This document shows positions 1 through 12,192 of a stretch of DNA of 64,000 nucleotides, one piece after another (position 1 is the stretch's first letter; each line of letters opens with the position of its first letter). The DNA is taken from the NCBI GenBank assembly GCA_050084985.1, contig JBITNC010000001.1, positions 178,870,001 to 178,934,000 of the forward strand, in the 5' to 3' direction. The position numbers were made by a program, and so were the translations under genes. The notes under the pieces are model-generated. The model saw nothing but the letters and a program-made list of their open reading frames with translations, was not told the origin of the DNA and did not search any database. Origin of the DNA: Nageia nagi (Eukaryota; Pinophyta).

Positions 1-1247
1 AATTTAATTTGTTATTAATTTTATCATTATACTCTTATATTGACATAGTTATAATTAAGACAAGATTTTATTTATAACAATATGGAATCATATATCATCA
101 TTTTTCATTCTTGGTTATTTGTATATATGGTTTTGAACATAAATAATGGGATAATACATATATGTGAGATAATATAAATGGAATGAATGTATGAATGTGT
201 AACACTATGAATGTACACTCATGTACAAATGAATATGAATAAATGGTGTAACTATTTGAATGTTAAACACAACATCCTAGTTAACTTACCAAGATCATAA
301 TAATAATAATATATGTTATGGAGTGAAATGTATGATATGATAAAGATGTGTAACAATTATATATTCAAATTAAATTCATCAAATAACCTTTGATTTTAGT
401 TTCATATACTAGGGATGATATAAAATAATGTTATAATACACTTAAGTTTATTATGAACTCGTGTGTGTGCAATGATGTTTATTTCCTTCTCTTGACACTC
501 ATAAACTTAATATTTCAAGAGCATAAAATATGTAAGCTAATTCATCTGTATGAAACATATAGATGTCCATTATAAAGACTAGATATGTCAACACTTCTTA
601 AGGTATACCTCACTACTAGATGAAAATTCATAGCCTTGATGAAGATTATACCCTAGATACTATTACAAATTTGCTCTATTTCCAATCTAGCATTTATAGC
701 CCGATAGAGGATACTATAATTACCCAAGAATTCTACTTTTTTTTTTTTTGAATGTATTTTGAATCTTTTTTGTAATTTTAAATCTTTTTGACTATTTATT
801 TTCTCTTCCTATCATATCTCTTGGATTCATGATGAAGCAAAATAATAGGATGAATAATCGCTCAAAATTATGCTCTAGTAACATATTATTTTTGATTATT
901 TTGAGATTTTAAAATGTGCTAAAGTGCATGAGTTCATAATATCTTGAAAGTGTATCAAGGTTATGCTTGTTTATCATCCTACATTTTAAAAACTTTATGG
1001 AATATATTTTGATAGAATAGAATATGAATATTATACTCATAAAATACTTCTTTATTTATACGTACAACTATATCTATGAACAATATGTGGATGGATTTAT
1101 GGTTTGTATGTATATTGTGGTAAGTGACTAGGATCATCATGTTTGACACTTAATAGTTTTATGATGATGGAAGTATTAGCTAAGATGAACATAATGGCAT
1201 GGTATGAACTCATAGGGAAGCACATCCTAATAGCCAAGATGCTTCAG

Positions 1248-1250
<3 letters not shown>
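1..1250. other. AT-rich stretch without recognisable gene
   Basis: I see no coding frame with recognisable protein similarity here. The sequence is strongly AT-rich with short A and T runs and is probably very old repeat material. It lies on the 3' side of the minus-strand Gypsy-1 element, so it may include that element's missing 3' LTR, but by eye I could not match it to the 15532-16495 LTR. Confidence 0.5.

Positions 1251-1297
<47 letters not shown>
1251..1297. repeat. (TA)n microsatellite
   Basis: An uninterrupted run of about 23 TA dinucleotides. It creates a spurious Tyr-Ile open frame on the plus strand. Likely length-polymorphic. Confidence 0.97.
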
Positions 1298-1300
<3 letters not shown>

Positions 1301-1542
1301 ATTTTATACATTTTTTATATTATGATTTTTTATTCCTCAACTAAATATTCATGATTAAATCCATGTCATACGAAGGATTGCAATTACTAACTATGAGAAA
1401 TGATATGAAAATGACATAGCATATAGATGATGTGATCTAGTAACCATGTATTGTATGATGAGTGATAGAAACAAAGAACATAGAATCCCAACGAAACATA
1501 TTTTATGCTATTACATGGGTGAAGGTAAGTATGTTGAATGAC

Positions 1543-2055
1543 TCATGAGGGTGTAATGATGGTGGACCACAAAATGTAATGAGTTGACAAAGAATTATTA
1601 ATATGAGCATTGATTGTAATCCTTAATATGAAGTCAAGTATACAATATAAGCAAATGGGGTTTTGGAGAATATTTTCATTAGGTATGTCATAAATTATGC
1701 AATTTCCCAAGCATGGTCCATGGTTAATGGTAATGCTTACCCAAAAGAAACTTTTGAGGGCATGATAGGCATGAAAAAATATATTTAGAATACTTGAAAA
1801 GGTTTCCATAGCTAAGAATTTATGTTGAATACTATCAAGCAAATTAAAAAATTGACCTGTATCTACATTTAGTGATGGTGTATGACTCTTTATATGAGCG
1901 CTAAAGAATGCACAAGTTGAACATGGGGTATGCAAGGAATACAACTCCCAAGGTATAGGTGGAATATGATACAAGTAAACTATACATTGATTAGTGGGTT
2001 TAGAAACATAATAAGGATGACTCATGTTGAATATATGTTGAATGCAACATGCCAC
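1543..2055 (-). other. unrecognised 170-codon open frame, coding status doubtful
   Basis: An open frame of 170 codons is present on the minus strand, longer than expected by chance in such AT-rich DNA. It lies downstream of, and on the same strand as, the post-integrase ORF of Gypsy-1. I recognise no domain. The composition is rich in His, Ile, Ser and Tyr with no clear motif or repeat. It could be a remnant of the 3' end of Gypsy-1 or a chance frame. The 250 bases after it (2056-2313) hold only AT-rich sequence. Confidence 0.2.
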
Positions 2056-2313
2056 TTGTAATATTATAAATGCAAACTTTAGAGATTCAAGAAAGCTATA
2101 TAAATATAATATATAAAGCTTTTATTTGCATAAAAATAATTAATAAACATGAAAATATCAAGCAATATATATAACATATATATAAGAATACACATTTTTT
2201 ATATTTTTTAATATTTTTGTTATTTTCATTATTTTTTTGTTGTTTTCATTGCTTTTCATTATTTTTATTATTTTTTAACATAACACAAAATAATTTACAA
2301 TATTTCAATGATA

Positions 2314-3885
2314 TTAGTGTATGGATTTTTTATGAATGACCCAATGTACATGAATCAAGTAATAATAGTAAGGAGGCCTCAATTGAAGGTGAAGAAGAAC
2401 TTTTCCTAGAATGGATGATTGGGAATGAAGGGGATATAAAATAAGCAATGGAAGTGATGGCCTAGGTTTTGGCTTGAACTTTTTGATAACCCTCTTATGT
2501 TCTAGAGGTGAAGTTGAAGCTTCATTATGTACCTTAGGAAGCATAAAAAATGATGGTATATATGTAGGGTATAATGAATCAGATGGTGATGGTATTGGTG
2601 GTAGTGGAGGGAATGAAAATGGAAATTATGGGATGAGACTCCCTACAACAACCAAGGAACTCATACTATCAATAGTCATTAAACATTAATTTGACTAGTT
2701 TTCTTGATTTGTTTCCTTTCATTGAGGCATTAAATAATTCATTTAAATCATATTTTTATATTTAAAGAATTATTCACACAATAATTGTTACTAAATAATA
2801 AACTATAGTTATATACAATTTCATTATTTATGAAACATGGTGTAAGATATGAAAATACTTGATTAGAAATAACTGAATTCAAGGTGAAAGGATATCCCAT
2901 AAGTTTAACATAGACATATTCAACATAATATATTAGTATTTTGGGTTTTTCATAAGGCCAATGTAGATGGAACCATTGTAATAAACTAATTTTTGATTCT
3001 TTTTCAATCCACATTTGTTGTTCTTTTACTTCAATCTCAAGTTTTGAATCATTTATTTTCAGTCCCCATGTATTTGATGTACAATTTTCAAAATATTTCA
3101 TGGCTATTGTTAATTGCATTTCTCTTGGTAAATCAAGTAAATGAGCCATAAGTGTAGAAAGAGTTTTTCAAAGTAATTGCATGTAAATATGTCCTTTGTA
3201 TCTATCCATGGAACTTTGACCAATGTAATCAAACTAAAAATGTATCTATTTTGGAACTTGTAATCCTTTTGTTGTCAAAGTTTTTCCTAAATGATCACAA
3301 GAAGAAGAGAGGAGAAACCCTTATTTTAATCAAGAAAATTATTTATTGATATTTATTTTAATTTTTTTTATTTCCTTGATTTGGGCACAAACATAGGAGA
3401 AAAATCATATATCAAATTTTGATGGAATATGTCTCATACAAGCTAATTCATCCAAGTTAGAATTGGATGTAAGCTTTGCAAGTTTTGAGATGCAATGTCT
3501 AAAACCAAATAATTAAAGATACAATCAAGTATGATTCTAGGTACTATAGTAGGCCAATATAAGCATAACAAATTTATTTTATATATTTACTCATAGTAAT
3601 GCAAAAAACCTAAGAAATACATAACCCTATCTATGTAAATATCAATATTATCTCTTGTAACATAAATTTTACATCCATAAAATTTACCTGGACAATTCTT
3701 CAAGGCTATATCTCTATGTATGTCAATAGGTAATAAAAGAAAATTGTGATCCTTGGAAAGTGAATTCTATAAGTTTGGATATAGCTCTATCTCCTAAATA
3801 TCTATGCTTCTCAAACCATGATACTTTCTTCATTCCTTTTCTTTCCAATGGCATGTGAACACTCTTGACCATTTTGGTTGCCATC
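2314..3885 (-). pseudogene. extra ORF downstream of Gypsy-1 integrase, unknown function, decayed
   Basis: Three consecutive minus-strand segments read like one broken protein. The first starts with Met at about 3885, includes the stretch WFEKHRYLGDRAIS, and after a frameshift near 3750 continues with DIHRDIALKNCPGKF. The second (about 3216-2748) contains MAHLLDLPREMQLTIAMKYF, then a basic/acidic stretch and LMGYPFTLNSVISNQVF. The third (about 2680-2314) is Pro/Ser-rich (FPPLPPIPSPSD) followed by a Lys/Pro-rich part. It sits where some plant Gypsy elements carry an env-like ORF, but I see no clear signal peptide or transmembrane pattern and recognise no family. A function cannot be given. An unrelated gene next to the element is the alternative. 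Confidence 0.45.
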
Positions 3886-3924
3886 TATTGAATTCATTTT
3901 TTTTATTAGTTCATTGTAAAACTT

Positions 3925-3931
<7 letters not shown>

Positions 3932-3963
<32 letters not shown>
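3932..3963. repeat. (TA)n microsatellite
   Basis: A run of about 15 TA units between the integrase remnant and the extra ORF of Gypsy-1. Confidence 0.95.
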
Positions 3964-3967
<4 letters not shown>

Positions 3968-4051
3968 TATATTTACAATATATACATAGAAAATAAAGCA
4001 ATTTTAACTATAAAAGGGATGAAGATGCATGATATTTATTGTTTCATGCTC

Positions 4052-5289
4052 TTATTTACTTTCCATGTCAACTAAGTGATATGCTCTTGAACCAAATTTT
4101 CTTTTGATTATATAAGATCCTAACCAATTAGGACCAAATTTATCACAAAGTTGTCTTTCCATTTGTGAAGTACATTGATTTTCTTTAAGTACTAAATCTC
4201 CTATGTTGAATTCATGAATTTTATCTCTTTTATCAAAAGCTTTATAAATGCAATTTTGATAAGTACGCATATGTTCCAAGGTATTAACTCATCTCTTATT
4301 TAATAAATATAATTAGTCTAATCATGTTTGATAAGTTGCTTCATCCATGATATAGTCTTGTAAAGTAATTCACAAAGATGGTCTTTCTATTTCTAAGAGA
4401 AAAACTAATTTTGCCCCATAAATAAGAGAGAATGGTGTTTCCCCAGTAAGAGTTCTATTACTAATAGGCCCATAAAGCATGTGGAAACCTTGCATGCCAA
4501 TCTCTATGAGAATGGTTAACTGTCTTAAGCATAATACTTCAAATAGTTTTATTTGTAGCCTTAGATTTTCCATTCCCTTGAGGGTAAAATGAAATTGAAA
4601 AATGAATTCTAATATTGTGTCATTTGCATAAGGCTAATGCTTTTTTTTGAAATTCTTTCATTATCTTTGATAATTTGAGCGAGAATTCCAAAAAGATAAA
4701 TAATATGATGCTCTATGAACTTTGTTATTTTTGGTCCTTTTGTAAATATCATAGGAATAGCTTCAACCCATTTTGTGAAATATTATGTGGCTATTATTAG
4801 AAACTTATGAACACCTAAGGAAGTAGGAGATATATGACCTATAAGATCTAGTTCCCATCTCAAAAATGGCTATAACGATTGCATGGGTTGTAATACTTTT
4901 GATGGTTGATTAAACAAATTAGAATGTTGTTAATATTTGAGGTATTTTTTAACATATTTGATATAATCATGTTCTATAGTATGCCAATAGTAACCCATGC
5001 ACATTAGTCATTTTGTGATTTCAAGACCACTAAAATATCCTCTGCATATTCCAACATGTGCACATGAGATTGCGATTTGTGAATTAGCCCATTCTAGGCA
5101 TCTAAGTAATATTCCATCGAAGCCTCTACAATATAGAAAATATCCTAGCATACAAAAATGGAAATATTTTAATTTAAATGCTTTCTTAAACAATTTTGTT
5201 AAATTTATAGGTAGAACTCCATCTCCTAAAAATTTCAGTAGTTGGATATGCCACAAATTTTTGTCTTCCATTCTAATATCGAGAACCAC
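4052..5289 (-). pseudogene. Gypsy-1 integrase remnant
   Basis: Integrase inserts the cDNA copy of the element into the host genome. The N-terminal part (about 5289-5008) resembles the zinc-binding region. The catalytic core starts around 4880 with WELDLIGHISPTSLGVHKFL, where the first catalytic Asp is kept. The late core reads TPFSLIYGAKLVFLLEIE (about 4440-4375). The C-terminal part (4279-4052) carries FNIGDLVLKENQ and LGPNWLGSYIIKRKFGSRAYHL, typical of Gypsy integrase ends (quoted in two pieces around a gap of several residues). Several frameshifts and in-frame stops separate the segments, so it cannot be functional. Confidence 0.9.
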
Positions 5290-5479
5290 ATGTTCTACTC
5301 TATCTATTTCTAATGAGGATTGAGAAATTGTACTATTTCAATATGAATGGTTTGTTTATGGGGGTTATTTAGTATTAAATATCCAATTGAAGCCATAGAA
5401 TTAGTGAACCTATTGGTTGATCTTGGTACCATCTCTAGGTCATATTTTTCAAATGATTGTACTAAATTATCCATCAAGT

Positions 5480-5790
5480 TTTTGTATTTTTGGAGTAAAG
5501 GTTCTTTACATTAGAAAGTTACTTTAACCTGATTTATAATTAACAACAAATCACCAATGAATTTAGTCTTTCTTAGCTTCAATTTCATAGTAGTCTTTAT
5601 TGCTAATATCAAGGCTTCATACTCAATGTTGTTATTTGTACATAGAAATTTAAGTTTGAAGGAGTAAGGTATGGGAACCCTTAAGGTGTTACAAATACAA
5701 CACTTGTACCTCTATTTTTTTTACATCTAGATCCATCAAAATAGATTACCATATCCCAATATTCTTCAGTATTAACAAGAATTTTCATTT
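5480..5790 (-). pseudogene. Gypsy-1 second (archaeal-type) RNase H remnant
   Basis: On the minus strand, YWDMVIYFDGSRCKKNRGTS is followed after a frameshift by LCTNNNIEYEALILAIK and then IGDLLLIINQV. These match the FDGS, TNN-x-EYEAL and GD-x-x-LI blocks of the extra RNase H domain of plant Tat elements. In this element it lies between the usual RNase H and integrase. One frameshift and at least one stop break it. The domain is thought to help remove the RNA strand or primers during reverse transcription. Confidence 0.85.
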
Positions 5791-5797
5791 TGTCTAA

Positions 5798-6340
5798 TTA
5801 GAAAATATGCTCATCTGGTAATTCAATGATAAGTGATATATCATTGTGTAATGGTGCTTCTACAATATACTCATCTATGATTTTCCATTTGATCAATTTT
5901 TTATTTATGCATTGTAGATTAAATTTTGCTAGATGAATAATCCATTTGTATTTCCTTTTATTTTGGTAAGTCTTGTTCATCATATATTTCAATGGATCTA
6001 CTTTGGTAATTATATAAGTAGTATGATTTACCATGTAATGTCTCAACTTTTTTGTTGTGAAGACTATTACCAAACATAGCTGTTTCATATATACATACTT
6101 AATTTCATAGCAAACTAAGGTTTGACTAAGATAGTATATGTCTTGCTCCCTATTATTTTCATGTTTTTGAGCAAGCATAGTTCTTAATGCAGATTTAGTA
6201 GCTAATGTGTAGAGTAGGAATGGTTCCCCTACCTTAGGTGGGACTAAAACTGAGGATGATAAAATATAGCATTTTATTTTTTCAAATGCTTCTTGTTGTT
6301 AATTTATGTAGTAGAATATGATCCCCTTTTTTAATAATTT
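5798..6340 (-). pseudogene. Gypsy-1 RNase H domain remnant
   Basis: The 126-codon open frame at 6178-5798 contains EQDIYYLSQTLVCYEIKY, then KLRHYMVNHTTYIITKVDPL, the signature of the RT-linked RNase H of plant Gypsy elements. Upstream, EAFEKIKCYILSSSVLVPPK (about 6290-6230) is the usual tether region between RT and RNase H. Stops lie upstream, so only a fragment remains open. Confidence 0.9.
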
Positions 6341-6429
6341 GTTGAATGGTTTGTATTTTTTCGATTATTACGATATGAAAAATCTTGTAGCTTACAACTT
6401 AACTTGTAGACCTTGTAATTATTTTATGT

Positions 6430-7020
6430 TTGAAGGGGGAGACATATTCACTATCACTTTTATATGATTAGGGTCTACTTCAATTCCTTTCTTGAAAATA
6501 ATAAAACCTAATAAGTTTCTTGAAGTAACCCCAAAAACACATTTTTTTAGGATTTAATCAAATATTATTTTCCAACAATTTATCAAATATCTTTACTAGT
6601 ACCTTTTGATGGTCTGTTCTAGTTTTAGACTTGGCTAATACATCATATACATAATATTCCATAATGTCATGCATGTAATCATGAAAAATATGTTATTTCC
6701 CATTATTAAGTAGCTCCTGCATTATTTAAGCTAAATAGGCATCACTTTATAATAAAATGTTCCCTTAGACATTATGAAGGTTGTTTTATGTTGATCTTTT
6801 GATGCTACTCTTATTTGGTTATACCCTAAGAATCCATCTATAAGGGATATTATTTCATGTCCATCATTAGAATCAACAAAATTATCAATTTTTGGTAATG
6901 AAAATTCATATTTAGAGAAAGGCTTATTTAAATCTCTAAAATTTGTGCATATGCAAATTTTTCCATTAGATTTTTTAACCAGCACCTTGTTGGAGATCCA
7001 ATCTAAATAATCAATGGGAT
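6430..7020 (-). pseudogene. Gypsy-1 reverse transcriptase remnant
   Basis: The frame at 6985-6731 reads VKKSNGKICICTNFRDLNK, then FSLPKIDNFVDSNDGHEIIS and IDGFLGYNQI, all classic Gypsy RT blocks. Downstream on the minus strand the polymerase box, normally YVDD, reads YVYD (about 6635) and is followed by LAKSKTRTDHQ. One catalytic Asp is therefore replaced by Tyr. Frameshifts and stops follow. The enzyme would copy the element RNA into DNA, but this copy is dead. Confidence 0.92.
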
Positions 7021-7986
7021 GTATGAATTTGTTTTATAGGAGTTTTTATAGTTCCTATTATACCATTAATGCTATTGTGGAATGCATTTTGCATAATTTC
7101 AATTTAATTGGCTTAGCATCCTCTTTAATACCTAGGTTATGTACCACCAAGTTTGGATCCAATCCTGGCATATTAGCATATGACCATGCAAATATCTTTT
7201 ATTTTTATTTAAGTATAGATACAAATTCTTGAATTTCATATTTAATTAGTGAATTTATTAGTTTAATAATATTTGGGTTGTTAGGATTATCACTTATATG
7301 TACCTCAATGTTTTCTTCAATTAACATATGGAACCCCTCTTCCAATTGATTGGGTACTAAAATCTGCTTGTTATTATTTAAGTTTTATTCTTCATCTTCA
7401 CCTAAATCTTGATTATCTAAGGTTGTGTTTATGGTGAATTCATAGGTTTTTAGTATAGTATATATATATTTGAATTCTTATATTGGGGTTTATTTGGAAA
7501 TGAGTGTAAAGTTCATGATATCTTCATCTATTGTGAAGTATGATGACTTTCAAACCAGCCAAAAGATATTTTTTCTAACATTGAATCAGATATTTCTTTG
7601 ATCTAAACCATGTTAATTGATACATTTTTAGAGTATAAATTTTCCTAATATAACATATCTAATTTTAAGTTATCTTGGTTTGGTATTCCTTCATATTTTT
7701 CACATGGTTTTTCATATTAAATCTTTTTTGGTTTGAACTCAACTATTTCACTATGAGATTCTTTTTTATTCTTACCTTTATATACCAATCATGTTCTATT
7801 AGATGGTAATTGGTAATAGATATTGATTATATATCGAGTTTCTTATTCATATCAAATTAAACCTTATCCCTTCCATTAACATTTATTGAAGTCTTTTTGG
7901 ACAAACGATATCACATAATGTGATAAATATTCCAGTGAATTACAAAAAATACCCTTGTGTGGTTTAGGTAGATAAATGAGAGGTGG
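7021..7986 (-). other. Gypsy-1 spacer between protease and RT, heavily decayed
   Basis: This stretch links the protease/spacer ORF and RT on the minus strand. Fragments of Lys- and Glu-rich coding character are visible, but no defined domain. I see no independent gene here. Confidence 0.5.
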
Positions 7987-8583
7987 TTATATAGTACCTA
8001 AATAAACAAAAAGAGTTTTATTAGGAGCTTTTCCTAATGGTACTAATTTCCATACTACACTAGAAGATTCATTAGGTTTTCCTGTATCTTGGGTAGAAGG
8101 AATATTAAAGATTACATCATCAATTTCAAATTCTCCTATACCTAAATCCAACAATTTTATTGTTACTGGGTAAACATTTATTGAATTATTATATTTTTGA
8201 TAGTTATCACTTTTTGATGATGTATTCATGGGAGATGGAATTTTGAATGAGGAAGCTTTTCTTAATTTATATAGCTTACATGCTCTTTCTTCCCAAGTAT
8301 GTCTTTCTTTTGGTGTAGGTTTTATTTTGGGTTGCAAACCATCATCAATGTTTTGTTTAATTTTGGATGATTCTTGATCGATAACATGTTTTTCTTTTGA
8401 AGTGCTTAAATATGTAGAATTATTCTTACCCATGTCAGTAGTAAACAATCCTTGTATTAGTGCTATAAAGTAATGAGTAGATGGTAGAGCTACCTCTTTA
8501 GGTAAATGAGCACTATTACAATGTGAATATGGGTTTTCATCTCTAAGAACACAATGTACTAGAACCTCATGAATATATTTCAA
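7987..8583 (-). pseudogene. Gypsy-1 polyprotein spacer region between protease and RT
   Basis: A 198-codon open frame on the minus strand between the protease (8653-9009) and RT. It is rich in Lys, Ser and Pro and ends near PLGKAPNKTLFVYLGTI. I recognise no enzyme motif. By position it is the variable linker part of the Gypsy-1 polyprotein. It is separated from protease by about 70 bases with stops. Confidence 0.6.
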
Positions 8584-8652
8584 CTAATTATGATATATTG
8601 ATGGGACATATTACATATCCCTAATCCAAGGCCTCCATAAAAGAATGTTGTA

Positions 8653-9009
8653 TTATGTGATATGTACTTCAATTACTTGTAATATTGTTTGCACTATTTT
8701 AGACACTATAGTAATAGGCAATGGAATTGATCCTATTGTTGAATATAAATCATCATTAAATGCTTTTAGTTGTAGTGATGGTGCACATATATGCAAAAAT
8801 AGAAGATTCAAATTCTTATAGGATGTGGAAATAATATTCATAGTTGAACCTTCATCAATCAAAATTATCTTAAAAGTTATTCCATCTACCTTAGCTATGA
8901 TACGGAAAGGTGGATCTTGACCATGTGCCTCATTTGAATGTTTAACTTCATGATCATAGAGAATAATAATAGGTTTTTGACTTATTTTAATATTTTCTAC
9001 AAAAGACAT
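8653..9009 (-). pseudogene. Gypsy-1 aspartic protease remnant
   Basis: A 118-codon minus-strand frame includes DPPFRIIAKVDGITFKIILI followed by DEGSTMNIIS. This is the protease active-site region, normally D-[ST]-G-[AS]. Here it reads DEGS, so the residue after the catalytic Asp is altered. A later stretch (IGSIPLPITI) matches the flap/second-half region of plant Gypsy proteases. The enzyme would cut the Gag-Pol polyprotein. Confidence 0.85.
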
Positions 9010-9438
9010 GAAGCTTTCATGATCGTTTATATCTAGTTTGATTATTTATAGTAATTGATTCATTGCATCCCTATGATTCTTGGATTATTGTAGTAACTAA
9101 AATAATAAAAATTTTACTTGTGATTTTTTTAATTATTGATGTAAAGCTCCCTTCATAGAGACTTTCGAAGGTTGTGGTTTAGATATGTTTAGTTGTAGAA
9201 AAACCTCATCTTGTTGGTTATCTAGAATAATATTTTATTTTCCTTGTATTTTTTGATCTATTATAGTGATATTGACCATTCATATGAATGTTGAGTTATC
9301 ATAACTCCAATTATGCATTATTTGATTCTCATTTGGATGCAATGAAATATTATTAGCTTGATATTAAGGGAGAGGGTTTTGATAGATTCCCAAGTGGGAT
9401 ATCCATAGGGTTATCAACTTCCAATTCTTCATGATCAA

Positions 9439-10734
9439 TCAAATATTGAATCTTGTATTGTAAGGTCCTACATTTATTTGTATCATGACCTTTTTGATGA
9501 GGTAATGATACAATTCATTTTCAATATACCATTTACATTCCTTAGCATGAGGATATTTTGGTCTTATATTTGGTAAACTAATTACTTGATGATCACATAG
9601 TTTTCTCAAAATATCATAAAGAGATTTTGACAAAGATGTGAACTTTATTTTGGGTTTAAACTCCTTTTCCTCATTTTATGGAGGATTTAGTTATGCCTCT
9701 TTAGTAATATAAACTTTATTAGTTAGTAGTGATTTAGTTTTTTATTCTATTTGATTTTTATTCTTAACATATGGTTCCTTTTTCTTCATTTTTATTTCAT
9801 CATCATGGATTTTAACCTTTTTGATTTTGAGAGCTTGAGAAATAGCTTCTTGAAAGGTATTATATTGTTGAATCAATAGGGTACTAGTAATAGGCCTTAA
9901 AAAAATTTGACTAAATATATTCACTTACTCCTATTGAGGTAGAGTATAAGGCATGCTTATCAATATTACCCTCCATCTTGAGATAAAATTAGTGATTGAT
10001 TCATATGGAAATTGTTGTATTCTTGTAAGATAAATAATAAAGTTTTATTCTTAATATTGATCCTAAAGTGTTCCTAGAATAAATTTACTAATTTAGAAAA
10101 TGAACTAATATTGTATTATGTTAATTTGTTATATCAATCCATTGCTTGGCCAGCAAGCATCATGGGAAAGATATATAGCATTAGTGCATTATCATTAGAA
10201 ATGATATAGCTTGAATATTTAAATTGTCTAAGATGTTCTTTAGGATCTTCCCTTCCTTTAAATGGTTTGATTTTTGGAATTTTAAATTTAAATGGAATCT
10301 ATTTTTTTGGAACACTAGGATGAATAAGTCTATTACAAATTATTTGATATGATACCTTTTACTTACCTTGCATATGTAACTCCCTTTCAATTTATATTAA
10401 CCTTTTATGAAGATCATCCTTTTCTTCTGGTTGATTTTTATATGTAGGATATATGTCATTTCTATGATCCACTCTTTCTTCATACCTTGGGAATGATTCA
10501 TACCTTGGTTTAGAAGGTGTCTTGGTATCATAATAAATCCTATCATATGGTGGAGAGGGAGGTGGTGGTTGATGTAGTGGTGATTGGGTTATTTATTCTT
10601 TGGATGGAGGTAGGTGATACCTTTGAAGCTCATTTTATCAATTTCTAAGTGAATCTTCTTTTTTCTTAGCCAAATAAGGATCTTGGTATCTATACACTCC
10701 ATGACCTTGTAGTGATAAATATTGCACTTTGGGT
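9439..10734 (-). pseudogene. Gypsy-1 gag remnant
   Basis: Read from 10734 downward, the minus strand gives a Pro-rich, charged N-terminal part (PLHQPPPPSPPYD), then FKIPKIKPFKGREDPKEHLR and ALMLYIFPMMLAGQAMDWY. This is the retrotransposon gag core (x-F-x-G-x-x-DP-x-x-HL pattern). Further parts are open at 9924-9742 (FLRPITSTLLIQQYNTFQEA) and at 9633-9439. Many stops and frameshifts. Gag would form the particle that packages the element RNA. The N-terminal edge is cut by the Copia-like insertion at 10735. Confidence 0.85.
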
Positions 10735-11258
10735 TGTTATTAGAAATTATAATGTAATATTATGTAATATTTCTCTTTAATGTAAATTCACTTAATGCTT
10801 AAATTATCTTTAGATACCTTAAAGAATTAAGGGAATAAATATAGAAAAATCTTTAACCATACCCTTAATTAAAATGAAGGTTAAAGAGTGGGTTTAAAAA
10901 TAGAAAAATATTTAACCTTACCCTTGGTTAAAGAGAGGTTAAAGGATGAATCTCTTCTTATAAATAGAAAGGTACCCCTCTCATTATGTAACTTGATCAA
11001 GTATGATAATGCTTTTCTATAGAGTTGTAGGAATTCTTGTGTAAGAGCTTTGTTAAAGATTTTGTAGGAGAGTTATCTTGTGAGAAGTAATAAAATGATG
11101 CTTCAAAGTGGATGTACTCTCAAGAGATGAAGGAACCACTATACATGATGTGTTATTTCTTGTGTGTTTGTTTTTTTTATTTTTCTACTTATGAGTGGTA
11201 TATTTGTTGGAGAAAATTCAAGGTAATCTTGGTTATATGGAATCATTCAATTCCATCA
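10735..11258 (+). repeat. 5' LTR of the Copia-like element
   Basis: It starts TGTTATTAG and ends CATCA just before the primer-binding site. It contains a TATA-type box TATAAATAG at 10959-10967. A segment of about 52 bases around 10825-10945 is duplicated in tandem here but single in the 3' LTR. Palindromic TTTAACC/GGTTAAA pairs lie in the duplicated part. Confidence 0.75.
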
Positions 11259-11260
11259 AG

Positions 11261-11273
11261 TGGTATTAGAGCC
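11261..11273 (+). other. primer-binding site (tRNA-Met type)
   Basis: TGGTATTAGAGCC, two bases after the LTR end. It differs by one base from the common TGGTATCAGAGCC that pairs with the 3' end of initiator tRNA-Met. It would prime minus-strand synthesis. Confidence 0.8.
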
Positions 11274-11896
11274 ATCCTTGAAGGTCCTTCCTCTTCTTTC
11301 TCCATCCAAACTATTGAGGTAAAAGGGTTTGAAGGTATAATCTACCTCTTCTTATCAATTTTTTATTTTTATCACTAACCTATTTTGGTTTCTTGATAAT
11401 AAGTTTAAGTCTAGTAAAATTTGATTAAAGAAGATCAATTTTTTACTATGCATTATTTTTACTAACAATTTTTAAGTAAAATTGCTTAATTTGTAGTAAT
11501 AATATGCAAATTTTGAGTAAATTTGATTAGATGGGTTGTTATAGCTTAAAATTGCAAGCTTCTATTTAGTATAGAAATAATCAAAAGTCTTGTAATTTTT
11601 TAGTATATACAACATTGCTATAATGCTATTTCACAAATACTTTTACAATATGTTTGTATAAATTAAAGTGCTCGCATGATTTCATCCATGCAAAATTTGG
11701 TTGAATGCAAAATCTATTTATTTAAAACAAATAGAATTTTTTTCTTATTTTTAATATTTAAAAAAATAAATTTTTTATTTAAATAATTTTTTTTTTGTAT
11801 TTTATATACATATTTTTTATATCTAAAAAATGTTTTTTTTTATTTCTATTTTTAAAACATAATTATTTTTTTTAAATTAAAAAAAGGAGGTTGATC

Positions 11897-12192
11897 GCCC
11901 AAGGGGGGTGCTTTCCTTGTCAGGGCCATGTCAACCCTTAAGGGGGGCATGGACCTCTATAGAGGCGATGCTAGCCCCAAGGGGTGCGTGTACACCTTTC
12001 AAGGCCACATTAGCCCCAAGGGAGGTGCATGCCTTATCAAGGCCATGCTGGCCCTATGGAGGGGTATGCACCTTATCAAGGCCATGTTCGACCCAAGGAG
12101 GGGTTCATGCCTTATCAAGGATGCACTGGCCCCAAAAGGTGTGCATTCATTATCAAGGCCACATATGAACCCAAGGGGTAGAGCAAGCTGCA
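11897..12192. repeat. 39-bp GC-rich minisatellite, about 7 units
   Basis: Units are anchored by CAAGGCCATG-like words at 11921, 11961, 12000, 12038, 12077, 12116 and 12154, so the period is 38-40 bases. The unit also includes CCCAAGGGGGG and TGCATGCCTTAT. It is far more GC-rich than the surroundings. Because 39 is divisible by three, several frames stay open on both strands. I treat those frames as by-products, not genes. Confidence 0.92.

Noticed and set aside
1143-1325. 60-codon plus-strand open frame
   Set aside because: Its C-terminal half is the (TA)n microsatellite read as Tyr-Ile repeats. No domain.
4997-5323. 108-codon plus-strand frame
   Set aside because: It is the complement of the Gypsy-1 integrase zinc-binding region, which is the meaningful strand.
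11261-11273. Possible tRNA fragment
   Set aside because: Only the short stretch complementary to a tRNA 3' end is present, beside an LTR, so it is a primer-binding site. No tRNA gene was seen here or elsewhere.
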